Assembly (NCBI RefSeq): GCF_031202265.1
Contig: NZ_CP100604.1
Coordinates: 6,058,501 to 6,122,500 of the forward strand
Source: Bradyrhizobium sp. Ash2021
GTDB taxonomy: Bacteria > Pseudomonadota > Alphaproteobacteria > Rhizobiales > Xanthobacteraceae
Length of the DNA: 64,000 nt
Reading direction: 5' to 3'
Under the pieces are notes generated by a model that was not told where the DNA came from, ran no database searches, and worked only from the letters and a program-made list of their open reading frames with translations. Positions 37,526-44,719 of the stretch are shown here, in pieces (position 1 is the first letter of the stretch; every line of letters begins with the position of its first letter). The translations under genes were made by a program, and so were the position numbers.

Positions 37526-37551
37526 GTAACGAAAAGCTGCAATCAACCGAA
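37526..37551 (+). promoter_or_regulatory. Putative ECF (sigma-F-type) promoter of bufA1 copy 2
   Basis: GTAACG, 16 bases, CGAA, 52 bases before the precursor ATG and inside the duplicated block. Confidence 0.65.
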
Positions 37552-37603
37552 GAATCGTCGTGCCGCCAAATCGGCGCGCAAAAACCAACATGGAGTATGC
37601 TTG

Positions 37604-37909
37604 ATGTCCGCAAAGTCCGCTATCAGCTCACTGATCCTCGCCGGCGCTGTTTCCAGCGCACTCGCCACGATCGCCGTCGCCGCACCGCTGACCAAGGCCG
37701 AAGAGCAGGCTGCCCTCGCCGCCCACAAGGTGAAATGCTACGGCATCGCCCTGAAGGGTCAGAATGATTGTGCCGCCGGCCCCGGCACCACCTGCCAGGG
37801 CACCTCCACGGCGGATTTCCAGGGCAACGCCTGGAAGTTGGTCCAGGGCGGGACCTGCGAGTCGATCGTCCTCCCGAACGGCAAGCATGGCTCGCTGAAC
37901 CCGATCTGA
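37604..37909 (+). CDS. bufA1: BufA1-type bufferin precursor (DUF2282), copy 2
   Basis: 101 residues, the same as copy 1 apart from A49. Signal peptide 1-27 and four cysteines (C45, C56, C64, C85) in the DUF2282 arrangement. It begins the operon bufA1-bufB-bufC-doxX. In Caulobacter such precursors are modified by BufB and protect against copper. The related gold-induced gig operon of Cupriavidus metallidurans has the same gene families. Metal choice is inferred. Confidence 0.9.
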   Translation: MSAKSAISSLILAGAVSSALATIAVAAPLTKAEEQAALAAHKVKCYGIALKGQNDCAAGPGTTCQGTSTADFQGNAWKLVQGGTCESIVLPNGKHGSLNPI

Positions 37910-37946
37910 TCCCCACACTGCTGCAACCGGAAGGCGGAGAGACGCC

Positions 37947-38870
37947 ATGAAAACGAACACCCCCCCGATCGCCGTTTCCTCTGCGCACCCTCTCCGCTTT
38001 CCGGACCACCCCATCGCCGGCCAAGCGGGCACAAGCTTCAAGCACGAGCACCTTGCAGCGATCATGGCGGACGGCAAGCCGAAGGGCTTCTTCGAGGTCC
38101 ACGCCGAAAACTATATGGGAGCCGGCGGCCCGCCGCACCGAGCGCTGGAAGCAATCCGCCAGGACAATCCCGTTTCGCTCCACGGCGTGTGCATGTCGAT
38201 CGGCGGACCACAGCCGCTCGACCGAGACCACTTGGCTCGGTTCAAATCGCTCGTCGAGCGCTACGAGCCGGCACTTGTCTCTGAACATCTGGCTTGGTCC
38301 ACGCACGAAACCACTTTCTTCAACGATCTCTTGCCGCTGCCCTACACGGAGGATGCCCTCGCGCGTGTCTGCGCACATATCAATGAAGTTCAGGAGGCGA
38401 TCGGCCGGTCGATCCTTCTAGAGAACCCGTCGACCTACGTCACCTTCCGTGAATCAACGCTGAGCGAAACGGACTTTATCCGCTCGATTGCTCGACGGAC
38501 CGGATGCGGGCTTCTTCTCGACGTCAACAACGTTTTCGTGTCGGCGACAAATCACGGCTATTCGGCGCTCGACTATCTGGCTGATTTTCCACTCGAGAAG
38601 GTGGGAGAGATCCATCTCGCGGGGCATGCGGAACAGACCGATGATGAGGGCGAGCTGCTGTTGATCGACAGCCACGATGGGCCGGTCGCGGATGCGGTCT
38701 GGAAACTGTTCGAAATTGTCATCCGCAAATGCGGTCCCGTCCCGACACTGATTGAGTGGGATAGCAACATCCCCGACTGGCCCGTCCTCAAGGCGGAATC
38801 AACCACCGCGCAGTCGATCCTGGACCGCTATGCGGGTACCTCCTCGCTGGATCAGAGCCATGCAGCTTAG
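37947..38870 (+). CDS. bufB: BufB, DUF692 multinuclear non-heme iron oxidase (MNIO)
   Basis: 307 residues, TIM-barrel enzyme of the MbnB/DUF692 family. Conserved blocks with expected iron ligands: [10 protein letters not shown] (about 49), SLHGV (77), SEHLAW (112), LENPS (153), LLDVNN (189), EIHLAGH (227) and LIEWD (269). MNIOs oxidatively rearrange cysteines of peptide precursors, often to oxazolone/thioamide or thiooxazole groups. It starts 37 bases after bufA1 with GGAG upstream. Its C-terminus overlaps bufC by 11 bases. Confidence 0.92.
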   Translation: MKTNTPPIAVSSAHPLRFPDHPIAGQAGTSFKHEHLAAIMADGKPKGFFEVHAENYMGAGGPPHRALEAIRQDNPVSLHGVCMSIGGPQPLDRDHLARFKSLVERYEPALVSEHLAWSTHETTFFNDLLPLPYTEDALARVCAHINEVQEAIGRSILLENPSTYVTFRESTLSETDFIRSIARRTGCGLLLDVNNVFVSATNHGYSALDYLADFPLEKVGEIHLAGHAEQTDDEGELLLIDSHDGPVADAVWKLFEIVIRKCGPVPTLIEWDSNIPDWPVLKAESTTAQSILDRYAGTSSLDQSHAA

Positions 38871-39666
38871 CCGATTTCCTAACAAGCGAGTCCAGAAAGC
38901 GCCGACCTATGCGGCCGCCTTCTCGCCAGGGCTCATCAAGCCTGAACGTGCGACCCCAGCACTCGTCTCCGGCCCAAACGGGAAAGCGGCGGTGAAGCGG
39001 TACAACGTCTATCGCAACAACGTGACCGTCAGTCTGATCGACGCGCTGGCGGCGATTTATCCTGCCGTCCAGCGCATTACCGGAGTGGAGTTCTTTCGTG
39101 CCATGGCGCGGTTCCATGTTCGAGAGACTCCGCCGACCTCACCGCTCCTGTTCGAATATGGCCGTGATTTTCCGGCCTTCATCGAGACCTACGAATTTGC
39201 GCAGACCATGCCCTGGCTTGCCGACACTGCTCGCATCGAGAGAGCCTGGCTCGACGCGTATCACGCGGCTGACGCCACTTCACTGGCACCCGATCGACTC
39301 GCGTCTGTTCCGCCGGACCGCCTAGCCGACCTTACGTTCGTCCGTCATCCGGCGACACACATCGTCAGGTCCGAATACGCGGCACTCACGATCTTTTCGG
39401 CAAATCGCAGCGCGGACTCCGTCGGCCAAATCAATGCTGCCGAGCCAGAAGACGCCCTGATCACTCGAGCCGAGAACGAGGTCGAGGTTCGTCACCTTCC
39501 CGATGGGGGGGCGATATTCTTTACGGCGCTAATGGAGGGCAAGACGCTCGATCATGCAGCAAACGCTGCTTTGGAGGTCGTAGCCACTTTCGACCTCTGT
39601 GCCAGCATCTCAGGCATGTTGGCTGCCGGCGCTTTTGTCGCTGCCGAATTCGGAGACGAGCCATGA
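38860..39666 (+). CDS. bufC: BufC, DUF2063 partner of the MNIO enzyme
   Basis: 268 residues from ATG 38860. The DUF2063 DNA-binding-like N-terminal domain ([21 protein letters not shown], about 45-65) recruits the precursor to the MNIO in related systems. The C-terminal part resembles the MbnC fold. It overlaps bufB by 11 bases and doxX by four (ATGA), so the three are translated as a coupled set. Confidence 0.9.
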   Translation: MQLSRFPNKRVQKAPTYAAAFSPGLIKPERATPALVSGPNGKAAVKRYNVYRNNVTVSLIDALAAIYPAVQRITGVEFFRAMARFHVRETPPTSPLLFEYGRDFPAFIETYEFAQTMPWLADTARIERAWLDAYHAADATSLAPDRLASVPPDRLADLTFVRHPATHIVRSEYAALTIFSANRSADSVGQINAAEPEDALITRAENEVEVRHLPDGGAIFFTALMEGKTLDHAANAALEVVATFDLCASISGMLAAGAFVAAEFGDEP

Positions 39667-40184
39667 CCGCTATAGATCAACCCTTGGCCAGCATTGACAG
39701 ATTCCGCGGGATGGCCCTTTTGACCGACCGCGCCAGCCTGTTGGTCCGCACGATCGCACAACCGTCCTTGACCCAGCTGTTACTTCGCGTCGCGCTGGCT
39801 GTGCCGTTCTGGCGCTCGGGCATTCTCAAATGGGATGGCTTCTTGCAGTTGAGCGACACTGCGGTCACCCTGTTCACCGACGAATTCATGCTCCACCTTC
39901 CTGGAGGTCCCTACCCTTTTCCGGCCCCAACCGTGATGGCCTTTCTGTCGGGCTGCGGGGAGATCATCTTCCCGACCCTGCTTGTTCTCGGTTTCGTCAC
40001 CCGGTTCGCTGCCTTGGGTTTGTTCTTCATGACGGTGATCGTCGAGCTTACCGTGCCGGACGGGTGGCCGGTCCACATCACCTGGGCTGCGATGGCCCTG
40101 GGGATCATGGCATGGGGACCAGGTCGCATATCAATCGACTACGTCATCCGCCGTTTGTTGGGCCTCCCGACGACGATTCGGTGA
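39663..40184 (+). CDS. DoxX-family membrane protein of the bufferin operon
   Basis: 173 residues with four TM helices in the DoxX pattern (ALAVPFWRSGILKWDGF, GCGEIIFPTLLVLGFVTR). DoxX genes regularly end bufferin and gig operons. A link to the membrane quinone or thiol pool has been suggested for the family but not proven. ATGA overlap with bufC. Distinct from the broken DoxX gene at 3498. Confidence 0.9.
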   Translation: MTAIDQPLASIDRFRGMALLTDRASLLVRTIAQPSLTQLLLRVALAVPFWRSGILKWDGFLQLSDTAVTLFTDEFMLHLPGGPYPFPAPTVMAFLSGCGEIIFPTLLVLGFVTRFAALGLFFMTVIVELTVPDGWPVHITWAAMALGIMAWGPGRISIDYVIRRLLGLPTTIR

Positions 40185-40219
40185 TCCGTGGCAGCTTGAT
40201 CGAACATCCTTGAGGAAGG

Positions 40220-40385
40220 GCGCCGAGCGCCGAAAAGCCTGACAGTCCACCAGCAGTCCCGTAACTGATCATTGACGAGAGCATCCTCGCCGAACGTGGC
40301 CATCAATCGCTCGACATCGAAGCGTTGGTTGCTTCAACGAAGGCAGCCAGCAGGGGCGGGAGGACGACCGGAGCGTTCGCCTGAA
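40220..40385 (-). pseudogene. NTF2-like (SnoaL-type) gene remnant
   Basis: On the minus strand LPPLLAAFVEATN and, after a one-base shift, FDVERLMATFGEDALVNDQLRD form the first part of an NTF2-like fold. Nothing recognisable continues beyond about 40220. Interrupted and truncated. The rest of 40185-40521 shows no gene. Confidence 0.4.
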
Positions 40386-40521
40386 ACCTCAAGGACCCGG
40401 CTGCACTTGGGGCGAGCTTTCGGGAAATTCACTTATCTCGAGCACTAAAACCTTATCCCCGTGCTGGTAACGGTAGAACCTAAATTCCTGTTCTTTAAGC
40501 GGGGAACGAAAGGTCACCGGT

Positions 40522-40767
40522 GTGTCGCAGCACCTCGCCGAGCGATGGCCGGCTGCCCTGCCGCTCCATATGGCGGCGGAATACTGCAGCCTGAGCGTCG
40601 ACACCTTCAGGGAGGTGTGCCCGGTCAAGCCGATCGAGTTCACACAATCCACAAGGGGTAACCGGTACCTGCGGGCCAGCCTTGACTCCTGGCTTTCTTC
40701 TCTTGACCCGAACGCGCAAACTGCCCCGGTCGCCCGTCGGCGCATCGGGGAGAGAGTTGGTGGTTAG
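40522..40767 (+). CDS. Excisionase/AlpA-like helix-turn-helix protein
   Basis: 81 residues, GTG start. The segment HMAAEYCSLSVDTFREV followed by GNRYLRASLDSWL is the winged MerR-like layout of excisionases used by rhizobial integrative elements. It overlaps the integrase start by eight bases, the usual order xis-int. Confidence 0.7.
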   Translation: MSQHLAERWPAALPLHMAAEYCSLSVDTFREVCPVKPIEFTQSTRGNRYLRASLDSWLSSLDPNAQTAPVARRRIGERVGG

Positions 40768-40876
40768 TGTGAAACTCGAAGGGCTGAAGATCGTCCGCGC
40801 CCGCGGCAAGTATTACGTCTATCGGCGCGCCACCGGCGAGAAGCTGGTCAATGGTTTCGCCGGCAACCGGGCCGAT

Positions 40877-41912
40877 CTAGCTGTGGGCTTTCAGGAGGTT
40901 GTCCATCTGGTCCGAACCGAGGAAGCTGAGGTTGCGAAGCTTCAGTGTTCCACGGAGAGACCAGATGAACAGCCATAAGAATGCTCGCCTGACGCCGAAA
41001 GGTCGAGAGGCCATGGTGCGGAGTGTGGCAGCGGGACTGAGCAAAGCGGCCGCCGCGCGCCAGTTCAACACCACGCCAAAGACCGTCGCCAAATGGGTCG
41101 AACGGTTCCGCGCAGGCGGTGTCGATGGTTTGCGCGACCGCTCCTCCAGGCCTCTTTCATTGCCAAGCCAAACGGCGCCCGCCACATGCGCCGTGGTTGA
41201 GGCCTTGCGCCGCCAGCGCTACACCGGCAAGCAGATCGCGGTCGAGGTCGGCGTGTCTCCGGCGACCGTCAGCCGCATCCTGCAGCGGCTCGGCATCAAC
41301 AAGCTCTCGGCACTGGAGCCGGCCGAACCGGTGCGCCGGTACGAGCGCGAACACCCCGGCGAGATCATCCACATCGATATCAAAAAGCTGGGCCGTTTCG
41401 AGCAAGTCGGCCACCGCATCACCGGCGATCGCCAAAGCAAGAGCCGCAGGGTCGGTTGGGAATATCTGCACCTGGCAATCGACGACCATTCCCGCGTCGC
41501 CTATTCGGAAATCTTGCCCGATGAAAAACGTCGATCCTGCCTGAGCTTTCTCTTTAACGCGTTGCGCTTCTTCAGGGCCCATGGCGTCAAAGTCTATCGT
41601 GTCATGACCGACAACGGCACTAGCTTCCGATCCCGTCGTTACCCTAAGGCATTGCGCCTGCTCAAAATCAAGCACCTGCGCACTAAGCCCTATACGCCGA
41701 AAACCAACGGCAAGGCCGAGCGCTTCGTCCAAACCTCGTTGCGCGAATGGGCCTATGCCCAAGCCTATCTCACATCCGATCATCGGGCTCAGCACCTGCC
41801 GATCTGGCTGCATCGATATAACTGGCATCGACCACACAGCAGTCTAAAGTCCAAACCACCCATCAGCCGCCTCGGCTTGACCGAGGACAACCTGTTGAGG
41901 CTCCACATCTAG
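40877..41912 (+). mobile_element. IS481-family insertion sequence with CTAG target duplication
   Basis: Element 40881-41908 (1028 bp), flanked by CTAG at 40877-40880 and 41909-41912. Imperfect terminal inverted repeats: left TGTGGGCTTTCAGGAGGTTG and, read inwards from the right, TGTGGAGCCTCAACAGGTTG. One transposase gene. The target repeat supplies the TAG that ends the transposase. Confidence 0.92.
40965..41912 (+). CDS. IS481-family transposase
   Basis: 315 residues from ATG 40965. N-terminal HTH (SKAAAARQFNTTPKTVAKW), a second HTH (YTGKQIAVEVGVSPATVSRI) and a DDE domain with D in IHIDIKKLGRF, D in MTDNGTSF and E in NGKAERF. It is intact and may be active. The stop codon TAG lies in the duplicated target CTAG, outside the element proper. 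Confidence 0.93.
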   Translation: MNSHKNARLTPKGREAMVRSVAAGLSKAAAARQFNTTPKTVAKWVERFRAGGVDGLRDRSSRPLSLPSQTAPATCAVVEALRRQRYTGKQIAVEVGVSPATVSRILQRLGINKLSALEPAEPVRRYEREHPGEIIHIDIKKLGRFEQVGHRITGDRQSKSRRVGWEYLHLAIDDHSRVAYSEILPDEKRRSCLSFLFNALRFFRAHGVKVYRVMTDNGTSFRSRRYPKALRLLKIKHLRTKPYTPKTNGKAERFVQTSLREWAYAQAYLTSDHRAQHLPIWLHRYNWHRPHSSLKSKPPISRLGLTEDNLLRLHI

Positions 41913-43035
41913 AACGCGAAATGGCAGCGCCGGAGTTTTTAGGCGCCTATAATCGTCCGCGCAAGCGCGTGGCGCCCGCCAGCGAACTGCCCATCACCAC
42001 GCTTGGCGGCTTGGTGCATTGGTTCACAAACGGCGACGTCGACTGCAAAGACGCCGCCAAAGCGGATGGCGCGGACGCCGGCGACGACAAGGCGGGCTAC
42101 CCGAAATGGAAGAAGCTCGCGCGGGCGACGCGGGCGGACTATCTGGACGCATTCGAATACCTGCGGCCCGAGTTCGACATCGTGCTGACCGATATCACTC
42201 AATCCGACCTGTATGACCTTCGCGACACATGCGCCAACCAGAAGTGGCCGCGCTTCGCCGATCAGATGATATCGGCGCTGTCGTCAATGTTCAGCCAGGG
42301 CGTGAAGCGCGGCAACAGAACGGGCATGGTGCTCAATCCCTGCCGGGGTATGGACAAAGCGCACGACGCCAACCCGAACGCGAACCGCGAGTGGTTCGCC
42401 GAGGAATGGCCCGCGGCGTTCGATCCCGCCCCGATGGAAATCAAGATTGCGCTCATGCTTGGCCGGTTCGGCGGCCTCCGCGGTCAGAGCATCGTGGCTG
42501 TGGGTTGGAAACAATACCAGCCGCACAAGCTCACAGGTATGTGCTTCCGGCTGCCGACTTTGAAGAACAAGAAGAGCGTCACGAGCATCTTCCTGCCGGC
42601 GATGCAGGAGCTGCAGACCTTCCTGGCTGGTCTTAACCGATCGTCGACTCTGATTGCAGTTCGCGACGATGGTAACGCCTTGGCCCAGCGAGAAGGAGAT
42701 GCAGACCCGCGTTAGCCACTACCTGCGCGATTTGGAGCGAGACGGGCTGATCGGCGCGGGTACCACCCTGCACGGCCTGCGCGTCTCCTATGCCGCCTGG
42801 TGGAAGCGGACCGGTGGCGCTAACAATTCGGAGATCGCGGACCTGCTCGGCGACAAGTCAGAACGCATGGGCGCGCACTACACCCGGCACGTCGACGCCG
42901 AGAACAACGTCATCCGCGCCTTCACACGGATAAAGGACAAGGCGTGAACCTGTTTTGCACGATTTTGGAAAACCGGTTCCGACTCTTGGAAAACATCGGT
43001 TGCCTGAGGGCGAAAAACCGTTATGAAACAACGGC

Positions 43036-43122
43036 GCGGACGTGGCGGAACTGGTAGACGCAAGGGACTTAAAATCCCTCGATGGCAACGTCGTGTGGGT
43101 TCGAGTCCCACCGCCCGCACCA
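43036..43122 (+). tRNA. tRNA-Leu (anticodon UAA)
   Basis: 87 nt including encoded CCA. Acceptor GCGGACG pairs with CGCCCGC (one A-C mismatch), the anticodon loop is CTTAAAA with TAA, there is a long variable arm, and the T arm is GTGGG-TTCGAGT-CCCAC. The integrase remnant ends 88 bases upstream. Confidence 0.93.
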
Positions 43123-43313
43123 GCCTTCGCTCGCGTGCGAGCAAGGCTGCCGCGCCGGAGCCTGTTGGCGGAGGCGGGCTTGTGTCTGCGAGCTACGGCT
43201 GGCAAGCCACATCGCCCTCACAGGCCACGCGTGGCGCAGCCACACCAGACCGAGGCGCTTCCGACGCAGCTTGGGCGCAGCGAAGACGGATGGTGCGAAG
43301 CGAAGGAGCGAGC

Positions 43314-43889
43314 TTGCAGCAGATCGGTCTTTTTGAAATGCGCCGGCTGGAGGCGTTGAGCAACACCATCTTCGGCGTTGCGATGACGCTGCTGGCCTAT
43401 GATTTGCCGAAGGCGAGCGTTTTCAAGAACGCGCCCGCCTGGATCGACCTGGTCCGCGCCTATGCGCAACCTCTCATCGCGCTGATGATCAGCTTCATCG
43501 TCGCGGGCCTGTTCTGGTTCAGCCATCACCGGCGGCTCGCGGTGGCGCCGGAAGGCAGCCGCGGCGAAGTCTTCCTCAACCTGATCTTTCTGGTGTCGAT
43601 CATCATCCTTCCCGTCACGAATGGCCTTTACGGAGCCTATCGGCTCGACGGCGTCGTCGCCGTGATTTACGGCGGCCATCTGACGGTCATCGCTGTCCTG
43701 AACGCGCTGCTGTGGCTTCTCGCCCTCCGAGGCCGCGGCCATCCCGAATTGCTGGCAACCGCGATCTTTCCCGTGTTCGTATTCGTGCTGGGTACCGTTG
43801 TCGCCACCATCGCTCCACCCGTTGCGCAATTCATATGGTGCCTGGCATTTGGCGCGCCCTTGGCGGGCTGGCTGGCGGCGCGCCGTTAG
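43314..43889 (+). CDS. TMEM175/DUF1211-like membrane protein (putative potassium channel)
   Basis: About 191 residues from TTG 43314 (GGAG five bases upstream). ATG 43290 and 43338 are alternatives. RLEALSNTIFGVAMTLLAYDL matches the RxxxFSD-type first helix of TMEM175 proteins, with N replacing the usual D. Six TM helices follow, with FWFSHHRRL near 70. Prokaryotic TMEM175 homologues are potassium channels. The changed signature makes function uncertain. Confidence 0.75.
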   Translation: MQQIGLFEMRRLEALSNTIFGVAMTLLAYDLPKASVFKNAPAWIDLVRAYAQPLIALMISFIVAGLFWFSHHRRLAVAPEGSRGEVFLNLIFLVSIIILPVTNGLYGAYRLDGVVAVIYGGHLTVIAVLNALLWLLALRGRGHPELLATAIFPVFVFVLGTVVATIAPPVAQFIWCLAFGAPLAGWLAARR

Positions 43890-44125
43890 CGGCTCCCGCA
43901 GGTAACAACCTCCGCCGGTCGACGCCGCGGCGCGCAGCGAAGCGCGGTGTAACGACGCCGGCGCCGATCGTTGCTGCCGGCTTGCGGGGTTACCTCACAT
44001 TTTCGCGAATGTAGCCGAGTTCACAATCTGCGAAGGTGCCGAGACATAATCTCGCGCCTGCCTGAAACCACGACCGCGTTTTTGCGGCCGTCAAATCCCA
44101 AGACCCGGCTGTTGGAGATGAGACG

Positions 44126-44299
44126 ATGGCAATTGCAGAGCACAATCATTTTGCAACCGAAAAAGTCCGGAATCGTGATGCATCGATCGTTCTGGGCTAC
44201 CTGATCTTGTCGATCATTTTCATGGTCGCGCTGTATTCAGCATCGATGTCGCCCGGAACAGCTTCCGGCGATTTCGCCTCGATGGTCGCCTTTCCGTAG
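44126..44299 (+). CDS. 57-residue single-TM protein
   Basis: ATG 44126 with GGAG nine bases before it. It encodes a charged N-terminus (MAIAEHNHFATEKVRNRDAS), one TM helix (IVLGYLILSIIFMVALYSAS) and a short tail. Good RBS, coding-like composition and a TM helix support it. No family recognised. Confidence 0.55.
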   Translation: MAIAEHNHFATEKVRNRDASIVLGYLILSIIFMVALYSASMSPGTASGDFASMVAFP

Positions 44300-44375
44300 C
44301 ACAGTTGCCGGCCGCCCACGCGGCCGAGCTCGATTTTACTTCCGATCGGGTACTGGCCCGGCCAGGCGCGGCGCT

Positions 44376-44719
44376 CTAACCTTTGACAAACACCGCGGCC
44401 CCGTTCGCCGGTATCACGATCGGCGCCGACGTCGCAAAGCCGTGCAGCGCCCTGCCCTCCGCAACAACGCCGCCGCCATTACCGGCGACCTGCGGATTGG
44501 GCCAGTGGTCAAAGACATCGCTGTTGAAGCGCTCTTTCCAGAAGCCGTGAGCCGAAACTCCCGAGCCGGCAGCCCCTGGAGAAACTGATCGGCCTCATGA
44601 ATGATCTTCACAGTCACGGCATTGCCATCGGTAGCCGAGACCCACGGAAGCCAGAGCCCGAATGTAACGGTGCCGTTCGTCTCGACGGCGCCCAGCAATC
44701 CGAGCGGCATCAGGTTCAT
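44376..44719 (-). pseudogene. Small unidentified protein, frameshifted, coupled to the GMC gene
   Basis: ATG 44719 overlaps the TGA of the GMC-DUF1080 gene (ATGA). The first frame gives VETNGTVTFGLWLPWVS and KIIHEADQFLQ. At a GGGG run near 44580 the sense passes to another frame (AHGFWKERFNSDVFDHWPNP, ending PANGAAVFVKG and stop 44376). Corrected length is about 113 residues. Family not recognised. A role with the fusion enzyme is likely from the coupling. Confidence 0.6.

Larger units (their letters stand above)
37293..37925. repeat. Direct repeat, copy 2 (633 bp), with 34461-35093
   Basis: Partner of copy 1. Here the block continues on both sides into the full AhpD gene and into bufB, so it is the parental copy. 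Confidence 0.92.
40760..42947 (+). pseudogene. Tyrosine recombinase (island integrase) broken by IS481 and a frameshift
   Basis: GTG 40760 starts VKLEGLKIVRARGKYYVYRR. At 40880 the frame is cut by the IS481 copy. If the IS and one CTAG are removed, reading continues exactly (GNRADL-EREMAAPEFLGAYNRPR). A second break near 42672 shifts from VRDDGN to PWPSEKEMQTR. The catalytic region includes GGLRGQS, LHGLRVSYAAWW and the Tyr in GAHYTRHV. The gene ends 88 bases before tRNA-Leu. Inactive as read. Confidence 0.85.

Noticed and set aside
43123..43313. Hairpin-rich DNA after tRNA-Leu as a second RNA gene
   Set aside because: GCCTTCGCTCGC-GT-GCGAGCAAGGC and similar arms look like a common rhizobial intergenic repeat or terminator. 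There is no evidence of an RNA gene.
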